A DNA stretch of 64,000 nucleotides from Lachnospiraceae bacterium (GCA_031280955.1 JAITGA010000030.1:1-64000), one strand, 5' to 3'; shown: positions 25,679 through 34,998, counted from the stretch's first letter. A program made the numbers and translations. Notes: generated by a model not told the origin, from the letters alone.

Positions 25679-26587
25679 CTAGACCAGACTTTCCTTGACT
25701 AAACGCTTGGACAGCCAGTTGGCGCTAGTCAAGAGAATGATACTGGATACGGTTTTGAATATACCCATCGCTGTTGCCAGTGAGTAGTTGCGTAGGTTGA
25801 TACCATAACGGATAACGAAAACATCGATGGTTTCCGCTTTTTCTATAGTGAGGTTATTGGAGAGCAGCCACTGGACTTCAAAACCGGCATTCAGTATCCA
25901 ACCAATGTTCATGATGACGAGGACGAGGATGGTGGATTTGATGCCCGGTAGGGTAATATGCCATATTTTGCGGAAACGTCCGGCTCCGTCAAGGGCGGCA
26001 CTTTCATAAAGCTGCGGGTCGATACTGGTAATCGCCGCCAGATAGATTATCGTGTTCCAACCCACGCTCTTCCAGACATTACCCCAACCGACGATCCACC
26101 AGAAATAATCCTTGTTGGCAAGGAAAATATTGGGTGTTTCATAGATACCAATGTTGATAAGCAAGGTATTGAGGATACCGGTACTGGAGAGGAAATCGGA
26201 GATAAGGGCGGTGGCGATAACCCATGAGAGGAAGTGCGGCATATAGGAAATCGTCTGGACGACCCGTTTGAACTTCATCTGCCGGATTTCATTCATCATC
26301 AGTGCCAAGAAAATAGCACAGGTGAAACCGAGGACAAGATTGATGAAACTCATCCCGAGGGTATTTTGCATGACGCGGAAGAAAGCGGCATCGGTAAACA
26401 GGAAGCGGAACTGGTCGAGACCGACCCATTCCTGCACCTCCCGTTGGGGGCGATAGAACTGGAACGCCATAGTCCAACCCCGTAGTGGCAGGTACGAGAA
26501 AACGAAGACATATACCATGACGGGAATAATCATGAAAAAGAGATCCCGTTGCCGGATTAGTTTTCGTTTTAGGTTCTTTGTCTTCAT
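25679..26587 (-). CDS. ABC oligosaccharide importer permease (LplB-like)
   Basis: This partner permease has six membrane segments and the EAA loop ESAALDGAGRFRKIWHITLP. The N-terminus LKRKLIRQRDLFFMIIP and the sequence YLPLRGWTMAFQFYRP match the LplB group. Two ATGs lie close together. I chose the second (26587), which has AGGAG 7 bases upstream, giving 303 residues. It is separated from the binding-protein gene by 219 bases containing a large hairpin, so it may be expressed at a lower level. Confidence 0.93.
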   Translation of the reverse strand: MKTKNLKRKLIRQRDLFFMIIPVMVYVFVFSYLPLRGWTMAFQFYRPQREVQEWVGLDQFRFLFTDAAFFRVMQNTLGMSFINLVLGFTCAIFLALMMNEIRQMKFKRVVQTISYMPHFLSWVIATALISDFLSSTGILNTLLINIGIYETPNIFLANKDYFWWIVGWGNVWKSVGWNTIIYLAAITSIDPQLYESAALDGAGRFRKIWHITLPGIKSTILVLVIMNIGWILNAGFEVQWLLSNNLTIEKAETIDVFVIRYGINLRNYSLATAMGIFKTVSSIILLTSANWLSKRLVKESLV

Positions 26588-26747
26588 AGACATTCTCCTT
26601 TTATCATGGAAATAGCTACTGTTGCTCTATATGAAATCATTTTGAATTTTGTTTTCGCTTTAGTTTATTTTCTTTGTATATAATCAAAAGTGCCGATATA
26701 TTAGTGTAATACTGATAACAATAATGCTAGAACATCCCCAAGCAACA

Positions 26748-26783
26748 ATTTGGGGCTAAGGCGCTGACGCCAGAGCCCCAAAT
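26748..26783 (-). terminator. Strong stem-loop between binding-protein and permease genes
   Basis: ATTTGGGGCT (26748-26757) pairs perfectly with AGCCCCAAAT (26774-26783), and inside the loop GGCG-CTGA-CGCC forms a second stem. It lies 24 bases after the solute-binding protein stop. No clear T-run follows on the minus strand, so partial termination or mRNA stabilisation of the upstream gene is likely. Confidence 0.6.
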
Positions 26784-26806
26784 GCGGCTAATTACTTTTG
26801 TTTAGC

Positions 26807-28588
26807 TTAGTTGAAGAATGCATCTAAGCGTTCTTGTGAAATCTGTTCAATTACTTCCCAGAGTGGTGATGCATCGATGTCTTGGACTGCGGATACATAC
26901 TCAACCCAGAGAGCATCAAAGTTGTCGGCGGCAGTGATGACCAACTGTGACAGATAACGCTCGTTGATATCGGTAATACGAGTGTTAGCAAGTCCGGCAG
27001 CTGAGCCGTCTTCCCATGTCATTGACCAGTAAGGATAGAATGCCGGCCATGCAGCAGGGATACTTCTCATCAGACCTGTCTGGTTGAAGATGCCGAGTTT
27101 AGCAAAAAGCTCTTTGTCATAGTCGGTCAAACCGGCCATGTACTCATCAGGCTGTTCACCTTGGGTGGTGGCGTTGCCGTCAGAGAAGCTACCTTGCATT
27201 TTCGGGAACTGGTTGTAAAGGCGGATACCCATGTTGTCTTCTTGCCATTGTGATTCAACTTGCAGATCACGTTGTTCTTGTGAACGCTCGAGGAAGTTAC
27301 GGTCATTGTAGAAGTAGTGTTCGCCTTCAAGACCCCAGCTGAGCAAACGCTGTACATCTTCTTGAATGAGGTAATCCATGTACTGAATCAATCTGACAGG
27401 ATCGCTTACATCTCTGTTGACGATGAGACCGTTGTTGCCGGTGAACTCGCGTTGATCAAGATACATGGGGGTGACACCGTCGTAGGTGAAGTCAAGCGGA
27501 AGATATGTACGCTCGAATCTGCCTTCGGCGCGGAGCGGATCAAGACCGCTGTTGAAGTTCCAAAGCTGATCTGACAAGCCCAGTACGGCTCCTGAAGCCA
27601 AGGTGGCAAGGTAGTCGTCGTATGAACGGGTCAGGGTCTCGGCGTTGATTGTGCCAAGGTGGAACTCGTCGTTAAGTTTTTGGTAATAAGGCTTGTTCCA
27701 GTCATTAGTCCAACGGCAACCGGCAGCTGAAGGTGCATCAAAGCTACGTTGGTTGACGGGAGCTGCGGGACCCCAGTTACCGTAACCTGCCATGAACATT
27801 GGCGGGTTGTCGATACAGAAGCGACGCCATCCTTCGGTAAGGATTTCAAAACCGATAGTCGGGACTCCGTCGATTTCCGGATTGAGTTCTTTGTATTCAC
27901 GGATAAAGTCGAAGTATTCGTCGAGAGTGGCAGGGGCGCGGCCAAAGTGGTCAAGAACGGCCTTTTGCAGCCAGAATGCGGTTCCCCAATGCTCGTTGAT
28001 GTATTGGGTGCCAACAGGAGTGCCATAGATTTCAGCGACGTAGATTTCGCCGTCTGAGTGCTTCATCAGTTCCCACCAAGGAGCATAGTGTGAACGAAGG
28101 TTAGGAGCATTGTTTTCAATCAAGCTTGTGAGCGGAAGTGCTAGACCTGAATCGATGAAAGGTCTTGCTTCGCCGCCAAAGTATGCCATGTCAGGCCAGT
28201 CACCGGAAGCAAGCATGACGCTCATTCTGGTTTCCAAGTCGCCGACAAGGAACTCAAACTCGATTTTGGTGTTGGTGATAGTTTCGATAATGCCGATAAT
28301 GGGGTTGTCAGAACGCGGGGCTACACCCGGGTCGCGGATAAAATACGTAAAGGTAATAGGATCCATTTCTGAAAGTGGTGTGTAAGGCAGACCAAGAGAT
28401 GCTGCCAATGCCGCACCTGCACTAGGCTCACCCGAAGGTGGGTCAGGGGTGACACCCGGCTCAACTATGGGTGGGGTTACGGTTCCGCCGCCACCATCAT
28501 CGCCTGAACCTGAACCTGTACAAGCAGCTAACAGTGAAACTAGCATGGCAGATGCCAACAGTAATGCAATGAGTTTCCTAAATTTCAT
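26807..28588 (-). CDS. Oligosaccharide-binding lipoprotein (LplA-like)
   Basis: A 593-residue extracellular binding protein. The signal peptide ends in lipobox LLAAC (C23), followed by a Gly/Ser/Pro-rich linker to about residue 57. The body, with segments such as DWPDMAYFGG and LNPEIDGVPTIGFE, matches the large LplA-type binding proteins. It delivers oligosaccharides to the two permeases downstream. The substrate is inferred from the neighbouring GH8, GH67, GH43 and GH3 genes to be (methyl)glucuronoxylan fragments. GGGAGG lies 9 bases before the ATG. Confidence 0.92.
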   Translation of the reverse strand: MKFRKLIALLLASAMLVSLLAACTGSGSGDDGGGGTVTPPIVEPGVTPDPPSGEPSAGAALAASLGLPYTPLSEMDPITFTYFIRDPGVAPRSDNPIIGIIETITNTKIEFEFLVGDLETRMSVMLASGDWPDMAYFGGEARPFIDSGLALPLTSLIENNAPNLRSHYAPWWELMKHSDGEIYVAEIYGTPVGTQYINEHWGTAFWLQKAVLDHFGRAPATLDEYFDFIREYKELNPEIDGVPTIGFEILTEGWRRFCIDNPPMFMAGYGNWGPAAPVNQRSFDAPSAAGCRWTNDWNKPYYQKLNDEFHLGTINAETLTRSYDDYLATLASGAVLGLSDQLWNFNSGLDPLRAEGRFERTYLPLDFTYDGVTPMYLDQREFTGNNGLIVNRDVSDPVRLIQYMDYLIQEDVQRLLSWGLEGEHYFYNDRNFLERSQEQRDLQVESQWQEDNMGIRLYNQFPKMQGSFSDGNATTQGEQPDEYMAGLTDYDKELFAKLGIFNQTGLMRSIPAAWPAFYPYWSMTWEDGSAAGLANTRITDINERYLSQLVITAADNFDALWVEYVSAVQDIDASPLWEVIEQISQERLDAFFN

Positions 28589-28918
28589 AACTTTGTTCCT
28601 CCCTCTGATTTGTTGCGCATATCGACATCACTCGCAAATATGTAGCTTGCCCCCATTTGCAAACAGACACATTTAATCGAAAAGGTTTTTGCGCAAAAGC
28701 GGAGTTTGCCAATGCGAAAAAACAGTTGTAGCCGATATGCAGAAACTATTATGAGATAATAATACATGGAAGAGATGATTTTGGCAAGGCAATTATTGCT
28801 CTACAACTACCGAAAATTGCTATTTATTGTAAATTATTGTGAAAAAACTATCAAATGTTGCTATTTTCGCTTGTTCTGGACTAAAAAAGGAACTGGTGTT
28901 CTGGAGTTTGAAATACCT
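28589..28918. promoter_or_regulatory. Upstream region of the importer operon with palindromes
   Basis: This 330-base gap lies between the importer operon start and the end of the RACo-like gene. It holds a 12-base palindrome TTTTGCGCAAAA (28687-28698) and a 14-base motif, GCAATTATTGCTCT (28789-28802), with an 11-base palindromic core. The 14-mer recurs exactly upstream of the GH3 gene (41596-41609). I could not fix a convincing -35/-10 pair. A 65-codon frame at 28766-28963 is not supported as a gene. Confidence 0.45.
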
Positions 28919-30067
28919 TCACATATCAAAGTTGATATATTTCATAAAATAATCGCTGAATAGTGGTAAGGAAGCGAGATTGATTTCCTTTGCTGTTTGG
29001 ATAAAGTCATGGATTATTGCTATTTCCGTCGGAAAGAGGAGCAGATGGGCTGCTCCGCCGAGGGAGGTGTTCCCCAGAGCGAGGGTTTTCTTTTGCCATG
29101 AAGACGGTAAGAGACCAATTTTGACCGCGGCATCCAGATTTACTGCCTGACCGATACCTCCGGCGAGAAAAACACTATCGAGGTCATGATATAAAAGCCC
29201 TGCCAGTTGGAGCAGGACTTCCATCCCTGAGCGGATGGCTGACTTGGCAAGCTGAATGTCACGGATGTCTTTTTGGGAAAAAGGAGATGGTGAAGGCGGA
29301 TTCGCCGCCAGTACCCCTGCTTCATCTACCATACCATCGCCGAGTAGTCCCGCCATCGTGTTGATGACAGCAGACGCACCTCCCGCACCGCCTTTGGCAA
29401 ATGCCGGGCCGGCTGCCGCTGATGTTACCCACAGTTTTTCACCGTCAAAAAGTGCCATTTCACCATTTGTACCGAGATCGGACAGGAGAAAACGCTTTCC
29501 TTGCTGCAAGCCGATATATAAAAGCCCGGCGGCGATGTCACCGCCGACGAAGGTGGAAAACCAGGGAATTATTCGCGCGGGATAGCCGAAAAGGCGGTAC
29601 TCGTCTTCGAGAATATGGGTGGGTTTGAAAGGAGATACTCCCAGTTGTTCACAGGGAAATCCCATCAATAGATGAATCATTGTCGTGTTCCCGGCGATGG
29701 TGATTTCCGTGATTTCCCGGGGAGCATGGAGTTTTGCCATCGCTTCCACTTCTGCGGTCAGCGGGTTGATGATTAGGTGGTGAAGTTCTTCAAGATGACC
29801 GCTATTGGCGGCATTGATGCGGCTGATAATGTCAGGACCGAACTTTAGTTGCGGGTTCATAAAACTGCGCCGCGAGAGTGTTTGCCCGTTTTCCAAATCG
29901 AGAACCGCCAGAACTACTGTCGTCGTTCCGAGGTCAATAGCCACGCCCAGTCCCTTGCGTGGTGAAAAAGTCTCCTTTTCATTCCCGGCAGGAACACGAC
30001 TGTAATTATCCAAGATACCATCAAACTTACATTTGCCGCATACGATGCAGTTACCGATACAATCCAT
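28919..30067 (-). CDS. RACo/RamA-like ASKHA-domain reductive activator
   Basis: The body (about 40-380) is the DUF4445 ASKHA domain of corrinoid-protein reductive activators, with GVAIDLGTTTVVLAV, GGDIAAGLL, LSDLGTNGEMAL and FLAGGIGQAV. Typical members carry a 2Fe-2S ferredoxin domain in front. Here there is only a short Cys cluster, with C3, C7, C10 and C13 in MDCIGNCIVCGKC. I chose the ATG at 30067 because AAGGAAT lies 8 bases upstream. This gives 382 residues. It is divergent from a DUF4430/ECF-S pair. The role is probably ATP-driven electron transfer to a metalloprotein, with the partner unknown. Confidence 0.85.
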   Translation of the reverse strand: MDCIGNCIVCGKCKFDGILDNYSRVPAGNEKETFSPRKGLGVAIDLGTTTVVLAVLDLENGQTLSRRSFMNPQLKFGPDIISRINAANSGHLEELHHLIINPLTAEVEAMAKLHAPREITEITIAGNTTMIHLLMGFPCEQLGVSPFKPTHILEDEYRLFGYPARIIPWFSTFVGGDIAAGLLYIGLQQGKRFLLSDLGTNGEMALFDGEKLWVTSAAAGPAFAKGGAGGASAVINTMAGLLGDGMVDEAGVLAANPPSPSPFSQKDIRDIQLAKSAIRSGMEVLLQLAGLLYHDLDSVFLAGGIGQAVNLDAAVKIGLLPSSWQKKTLALGNTSLGGAAHLLLFPTEIAIIHDFIQTAKEINLASLPLFSDYFMKYINFDM

Positions 30068-30132
30068 ATTGATTGATTCCTTATATAGTGAAATATCATG
30101 TCTTTCCATGCAAGCATGGAACACATGATGTA

Positions 30133-30197
30133 TTGACCCTGGTATCATGGTATAATACTATCATGATTACACTGATATGATAAGTGTAAATTATAAT
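30133..30197 (+). promoter_or_regulatory. Divergent promoter/operator region before the DUF4430 gene
   Basis: TTACACT (30167-30173) and AGTGTAA (30183-30189) form a 7-bp inverted repeat with a 9-base spacer. It sits directly before a perfect TATAAT (30192-30197). A second TATAAT lies at 30151-30156, and TTGACC is at 30133-30138. The exact promoter is uncertain. The inverted repeat looks like a repressor site. Confidence 0.5.
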
Positions 30198-30204
30198 ACA
30201 ACAA

Positions 30205-30243
30205 ATGGATTGCTTCGGCGTATAAACCCGCCTCGCAATGACA
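30205..30243 (+). repeat. Dispersed hairpin repeat, copy 1
   Basis: The copy begins ATGGATTGCTTCGGCG and ends CGCCTCGCAATGACA, with arms GATTGC..GGCG and CGCC..GCAAT able to form a stem. A close copy lies at 41461-41499 and a half copy at 44485-44506. It lies in the leader of the DUF4430 gene. Similar short GATTGC...GCAATGAC hairpin repeats occur widely in bacterial genomes. Confidence 0.8.
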
Positions 30244-30296
30244 GCACAGGAAACGCATTTACAGATAATGACAGAAATCAAATAGGATACCGAAAC

Positions 30297-30725
30297 ATGG
30301 GAGAAAGAGCAAATAATAGCAAAAACAGCAGAAAAAAAACGATAATTGCCGTCATTTTGCTTTGTATGGCAGTAGCGGCATTTGCGATTATCTATGTATT
30401 GTTAATGCCGCAAGGAGTAGCAGGTGCAAAGTCTATTATTATAGAAGTAACAGCTGATGGCAGCACCTTTACCAGTGAGGTACGGACGGATGCACTCTAT
30501 CTGCGGGAAGTTCTCGATGAGCAGGAAATGATCGATGGGATGGAGACTGACTTCGGGTTTTGGCTGACAACAGTACGGGGACGGACGGCAAATGATGCGG
30601 AAATGGAATGGTGGTCTATCTATATAAATGGTGAGTTTGCGATGACAGGGGTGAATGATACCCCCGTGATTGATGGTGAGATATATGGCTTTGAGCTGAA
30701 AGTAGGATATGACGACTTCTTCTAA
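30297..30725 (+). CDS. DUF4430 membrane-anchored protein
   Basis: It has a cytoplasmic basic start, one membrane segment (about 15-37) and an external domain with the DUF4430 pattern: LREVLDE, a middle WWSIYINGEFAMTGV, and DGEIYGFELKVGYD at the end. DUF4430 resembles the C-terminal beta domain of transcobalamin and is often coupled to ECF transporters. I chose the ATG at 30297 (TAGGA about 10 bases upstream). Upstream in-frame codons run through the dispersed repeat and promoter. It overlaps the next gene by 17 bases. Ligand binding, perhaps a corrinoid, is inference. Confidence 0.83.
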   Translation: MGERANNSKNSRKKTIIAVILLCMAVAAFAIIYVLLMPQGVAGAKSIIIEVTADGSTFTSEVRTDALYLREVLDEQEMIDGMETDFGFWLTTVRGRTANDAEMEWWSIYINGEFAMTGVNDTPVIDGEIYGFELKVGYDDFF

Positions 30726-31245
30726 CAATATGAAGCTGGTGGCGCGTGATATCACCGTCATCGCGATTTCGGCAGCGATTATGTTTGCCCTCAAAATGGC
30801 AATGGTATGGCTTCCGAACATTCACTTCGGGGCATTACTCATTATCGTCTATACCCTTGTTTATGGACGCAAGGTTTTTTACATTGTTTATTTGTATGTA
30901 ATGTTGGAAATCGCCGTGTTTGGTTTTAACCCGATGTGGTCAATAGGGTATCTTTACGTATGGTCACTCCTCGCTGTTTTGGCATGGTTTATGCGGCGGA
31001 TGGAAAATCCTTGGGGCTGGGCGGTGCTTTCGGGGGTGTTCGGTCTTTCATTCGGGGCTTTGATGGCACCGCCGTTTTTGCTGATTGCTTTTGAGACAGA
31101 ACGTTTTTGGCAGTCATTTCTGCCGTACTGGATTAGCGGTATTCCTTACGATATCGCCCATGCCGTCGGTAACTTCTTCATCTGTTTGTTTTTGTGGAAA
31201 CCGCTCAAAACATTGCTCACTAAATTATGTCACAGAGAGAAATGA
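30709..31245 (+). CDS. ECF transporter S component
   Basis: A 178-residue membrane protein with five or six hydrophobic segments, opening with VIAISAAIMFALKMAMVWLPN, a layout typical of substrate-binding S components of energy-coupling-factor importers. It overlaps the DUF4430 gene, so the two proteins likely form one uptake unit. No ECF ATPase or T component is in the window, and shared modules elsewhere are usual in Firmicutes. A vitamin such as a cobalamin precursor is a guess based on the DUF4430 partner and the divergent RACo-like gene. The start could also be the ATG at 30730. Confidence 0.85.
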   Translation: MTTSSNNMKLVARDITVIAISAAIMFALKMAMVWLPNIHFGALLIIVYTLVYGRKVFYIVYLYVMLEIAVFGFNPMWSIGYLYVWSLLAVLAWFMRRMENPWGWAVLSGVFGLSFGALMAPPFLLIAFETERFWQSFLPYWISGIPYDIAHAVGNFFICLFLWKPLKTLLTKLCHREK

Positions 31246-31343
31246 CCCTTTTTGTGATGAACTACTGACAAAACCTTCACATCTTGATGGAAATATCAGA
31301 CATGAGGCAAGTTGATTTCTTTAACATGGAATCAAACATTCAC

Positions 31344-32996
31344 TCATGTATAGCCGAAAGCGAGAATGGTAAAAAGTCCGTTTGCCCCGCCTAGAGGGCG
31401 GATTTCGACATTGTGACGGGCTTTTTCTTTACCCCTGATGATAAAAGTCGAACCGCAATGTATCCAACCTGCGGCGCGAGGGTCAATATCACGCAGGTAC
31501 ACGCCGTCAATGAAAATCGTAGCGGCGGCAAAATCAGCTTCATGGGTATCTTTGTATACTAATAACAAATCCTTACATTCAATTTCCATCTTAAAGGCGG
31601 TTTGTTCTGCCTCCGGTTTTTTGCCGCAGTACTTCCAGTTATCGGAAAACTGGGGGGTGGTATGGATATCGTCATCACGCTCTACGCTGTGAAGCAGTTC
31701 ATCAATGGCGGTGAACCCGCCAAGGTCATAAGATATAACGGCAGGGTCAGTAGTGATGCTGCTCCGGTTAAGAACACGCATATTTCGGAAATCATCGCCA
31801 ATTATCGCCGCTGCCGGGGGGAACTCCTCCTGTGGTTTTGCTTCAATGGCTGCTTGCCAGAGATAATCAAGGGCATCCGCCATGATTTGATGACCGCTGT
31901 TGCTAGGGTGGAGAATATCATGAAAATACTGCCGTCGGGTGACGATGGTGTCTTCGTCTTTGTCATATTGGGGTAAAACAGCTGCTTTGGCACTGACGAT
32001 GGGGAAGTGGTGGCGGATACCGACTTTGACCAGTCGCTCTTCCAGATTCTCATCATTGGCAAAAACAGAAAAAAGCAACACCACCGCCGGAGAGCCGGGA
32101 CCGTCTTGTGCCATGAGACAGAGGCTTTCATACGCTACTCCCAGAGTTTCATCAGCATAATCATTGACAGCAAACTCGATGACCACGATGTCGGGTGGGT
32201 TCAGGGGGTCGTGGGTGATATCAGCGTGATATCTGGCAATGCCCAGTTGCGAGGGAGTACCGCCGATACCGGCTTTGATGAAATGGATTTGTTCGGGAGT
32301 AATATCTAGGCGTTTGGCGAAAGCGAGGGTAGCCCGCTTGGCATAACACATGTTATTTATTGGTTTAGCTCCTGCACCTTGAGTAATCGAACCGCCGATA
32401 TAAGCGAGTGTGACTTTTTTGCCTGCTCTGGCTTTGGCGATAGCTCGTTGCAAACGACTGAGGTTGCCAAGGGAGATGAGCGAGTTGGCAATCATTTGTT
32501 GGTAGGGTAAGGATGCGAAAACTATCGGTTTGTCGGGAGGCATTTGCGGAAAAGGCAGGTTTTCTCTTAAGGTGAGCGAGAGCGTAATCGTGGCGATGGT
32601 ATATGCAGGGAATGTAATCTGAAATGAAGCTAAGGCAGCCGGGTTATCTTCACAGGTGGCAACTTCAATGCAGATTTGCTCGCCGTTTAGCGGGACAGTC
32701 GCCGCCCATTTGTCACGAAAGCCTCCTTGTTCACGGAATGTGAGGGCGAACCTAGCTTTAGTATCGGTAGCAGGGGTAGTCGCTATACTGACATTGATAT
32801 GCGAGACCAGTTTACAAAAGCCGCCGACGGTTGTAAGGGTTTCACCAAAATCATCGCCGAGAAGCGGGGTCATCATCTTAGCTTGCCCGGCAAGGCGATT
32901 CTCGAGATAGTAGTTTTCTACAAATCCATCAGCAACAGGACTGCCCTCAATGATATTATCACGGAGGATGAAGATTTCATTGGTGCTATTTGCCAT
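31344..32996 (-). CDS. SGNH/GDSL esterase, probable intracellular acetyl-xylan esterase
   Basis: The protein has a beta-rich N-terminal part (1-155), a central SGNH hydrolase with nucleophile S203 in YIGGSITQGAG, the Gly block in AGIGGTPS, the Asn block in EFAVND, and the Asp/His pair in DILHPSNSGH. A beta-rich C-terminal part follows (about 395-550). The multi-domain layout recalls carbohydrate esterases. No signal peptide is seen. It overlaps the GH67 gene by 11 bases, so the two are co-translated, and deacetylation of xylan fragments is the natural reading. The esterase family is not certain. Confidence 0.82.
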   Translation of the reverse strand: MANSTNEIFILRDNIIEGSPVADGFVENYYLENRLAGQAKMMTPLLGDDFGETLTTVGGFCKLVSHINVSIATTPATDTKARFALTFREQGGFRDKWAATVPLNGEQICIEVATCEDNPAALASFQITFPAYTIATITLSLTLRENLPFPQMPPDKPIVFASLPYQQMIANSLISLGNLSRLQRAIAKARAGKKVTLAYIGGSITQGAGAKPINNMCYAKRATLAFAKRLDITPEQIHFIKAGIGGTPSQLGIARYHADITHDPLNPPDIVVIEFAVNDYADETLGVAYESLCLMAQDGPGSPAVVLLFSVFANDENLEERLVKVGIRHHFPIVSAKAAVLPQYDKDEDTIVTRRQYFHDILHPSNSGHQIMADALDYLWQAAIEAKPQEEFPPAAAIIGDDFRNMRVLNRSSITTDPAVISYDLGGFTAIDELLHSVERDDDIHTTPQFSDNWKYCGKKPEAEQTAFKMEIECKDLLLVYKDTHEADFAAATIFIDGVYLRDIDPRAAGWIHCGSTFIIRGKEKARHNVEIRPLGGANGLFTILAFGYT

Positions 32997-34992
32997 ACCT
33001 GTCCTCGATTCCGCTTTTGCGGTAAAAATAGGTGTTTACCTGATCACGCCACTCGATGGCATTGTCAAGCTGACGGGCAAACCGCTCTGCGACCCGAGTA
33101 TGGATGGCAGGATCTATTTGTCCTGCCAAACCATTCCATCCGGCAATCATCGCTTCCACTTCTTTTACCCCCTCATGATGGCAGTCATAAAAATGCTGAA
33201 GCAGGGTTTTGCCATTTTTCATGAGATAGCTATAAGGAAGACGGTGGAAAAAGAGTAGGAGATCTTCGGGGCAAGTGGCAGGGTTTTCATAGATAGAAGC
33301 GTGTGGTTCACGGTACTGCGTAGAAAAGCCCGTTCCCTTACTGGTTCTGTCCACACCGATAGCCAGATAGTCGGCACGGTGGTAAGTTCCCCAACGTGAA
33401 TACTCATAACCATCGACACTGGGCCCGTAATGGGAGTGGGGGGAGACCATCCAGCCTATCCCCAACGGGGTGGTATATTTCTCGTAGGTCAATCGTGAAT
33501 GTAAGAGGATATCGCTCACAGCGTTGATGACCTGTTCATCACGGGAAAGAGTCATCATAATCCACTCGCCGACGATATCTGCCGCCGTCAAATTCACCGA
33601 CCATGAAAGCCGCCCGAAACCATAAAAATTAGCAGCAGCAAGGTCATTACCTGTCCAGTTGGCATCATCGCCGGTATTGGCTACGGCGGCGATACCGCCT
33701 CGGTTAGCGTAGGTCTTACCGCTGACGACATCACTTACTTTGTCATTTCCTGCTCCAATCACAAAGTCAAGGGCTTCTTTCCACATCGGCACTAAGTAAC
33801 AAACATCAATTTGATGTCCCGTGTACTCTTGGGCGATTTGAACTTCCAAGATTTGATTGGTCTTTTCCATTGCTCCCAAAAGCGGTGAGATTGGTTCGCG
33901 GATTTGAAAATCCATCGGCCCGTTTTTGATTTGCAAAAACACATTATCCAGATAATCACCATCGGTGGTGATGAAATTGTCATATCCTGCCCGTGCTCTG
34001 TCAGTTTGATAGTCACGCCAGTCTTGGGTACAGTTATAAACGAAGCAACGCCAAATAATCAAGCCACCATAGGGAGCAACTATTTTTGCCAACATATTCG
34101 CCCCATCAGCTTGGGTACGCCCATACGTGAACGGGCCCGGTCGTCCCTCGGAGTCGGCTTTGATCAAAAACCCACCTAAATCAGGGATGGCGGCGTAGGT
34201 TTCGGCGATTTGCTTTTGCCACCAATTGATTACTTCCTCAGCGAAGGGGTCAGCAGATTGAGGTCCGCCCAGTTCCAACGAGGCGGCGAAATTGAGGCTG
34301 AGGAAAAGGCGAATCCCATAGGCAGCAAAAATGGCGGCGATTTGCCGCACTTCACTATAATATTCGGGGGTAATGAGGCGGGTGGCGGCATCTTTGACGT
34401 TGACATTGTTGATGGCAACGGCGTTGATACCGACACTGGCGGCGAAGCGGGCATAATCAGTCATGCGTTCATACGGCAAGACCTTGTTTTGGGCAAAGAA
34501 AAAAGAACGCCCTGAATATCCACGCTCGATACTGCCATCGAGATTATCCCAATGATTGAGCATTCTCAACTTGATATCGGGTTGGCTCATCAGCGTGAGT
34601 TCTGCCAAAGGTTTTTCGATTGCGATTTGCCGCAGGATATGGAAGACACCATAGAGGAGTCCGCTTTCATCAGCGGCACGGAGGCTTAGGGAGTATTCAT
34701 CAGCGGTCAGCTGATATCCCTCAGCGGAAATCTCGGTATCTCTTTCGAGGCGAAGAGCAAGGGTTTCGGCGGGGGGCTTGGCTTCATCAAGTGGATAAAT
34801 GATATTCTCTTTCGTCACCGCCAACATTCCGGCGAAGCCACGCTCCAGTTCTGTTAGGGCATTGGCGACGATGGGATGCTCCTTCGTGAAGCCTTTTAGC
34901 GACAGATAAAGGGATTTAACGCAGTTCACCCCGCTGCTGCGAGGTTCATATTCGAGCCACAAGTTCGTCCAGTTCGTATTTTTGTTTTTCAT
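32986..34992 (-). CDS. aguA: GH67 alpha-glucuronidase
   Basis: It removes (4-O-methyl)glucuronic acid from the non-reducing end of aldouronic acids. The N-terminus TNLWLEYEPR fits the family start. The active-site region contains the acid in KADSEGRPGPFTYGR and the base candidates in KNGPMDFQ and QIAQEYTGH. I chose the ATG at 34992, which gives 668 residues. The longer frame reaching 35112 adds 40 unconserved residues and overlaps tlyA. No ribosome site precedes this ATG, and the promoter at 34999-35027 puts the transcript start at or next to it. There is no signal peptide, so it acts inside the cell. Confidence 0.95.
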   Translation of the reverse strand: MKNKNTNWTNLWLEYEPRSSGVNCVKSLYLSLKGFTKEHPIVANALTELERGFAGMLAVTKENIIYPLDEAKPPAETLALRLERDTEISAEGYQLTADEYSLSLRAADESGLLYGVFHILRQIAIEKPLAELTLMSQPDIKLRMLNHWDNLDGSIERGYSGRSFFFAQNKVLPYERMTDYARFAASVGINAVAINNVNVKDAATRLITPEYYSEVRQIAAIFAAYGIRLFLSLNFAASLELGGPQSADPFAEEVINWWQKQIAETYAAIPDLGGFLIKADSEGRPGPFTYGRTQADGANMLAKIVAPYGGLIIWRCFVYNCTQDWRDYQTDRARAGYDNFITTDGDYLDNVFLQIKNGPMDFQIREPISPLLGAMEKTNQILEVQIAQEYTGHQIDVCYLVPMWKEALDFVIGAGNDKVSDVVSGKTYANRGGIAAVANTGDDANWTGNDLAAANFYGFGRLSWSVNLTAADIVGEWIMMTLSRDEQVINAVSDILLHSRLTYEKYTTPLGIGWMVSPHSHYGPSVDGYEYSRWGTYHRADYLAIGVDRTSKGTGFSTQYREPHASIYENPATCPEDLLLFFHRLPYSYLMKNGKTLLQHFYDCHHEGVKEVEAMIAGWNGLAGQIDPAIHTRVAERFARQLDNAIEWRDQVNTYFYRKSGIEDRYGK

Positions 34993-34998
34993 AAAGGA

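Noticed and set aside
28687..28698. TTTTGCGCAAAA as the importer operon promoter
   Set aside because: It is a clear palindrome, but no -10 box lies at a suitable distance, so I list it only as an operator candidate.
28766..28963. 65-codon plus-strand frame between the importer operon and the RACo-like gene
   Set aside because: It has no ribosome-binding site, overlaps the end of the RACo-like gene and matches no family.
30177..30296. Upstream extension of the DUF4430 protein
   Set aside because: It would translate through the promoter and the dispersed hairpin repeat.
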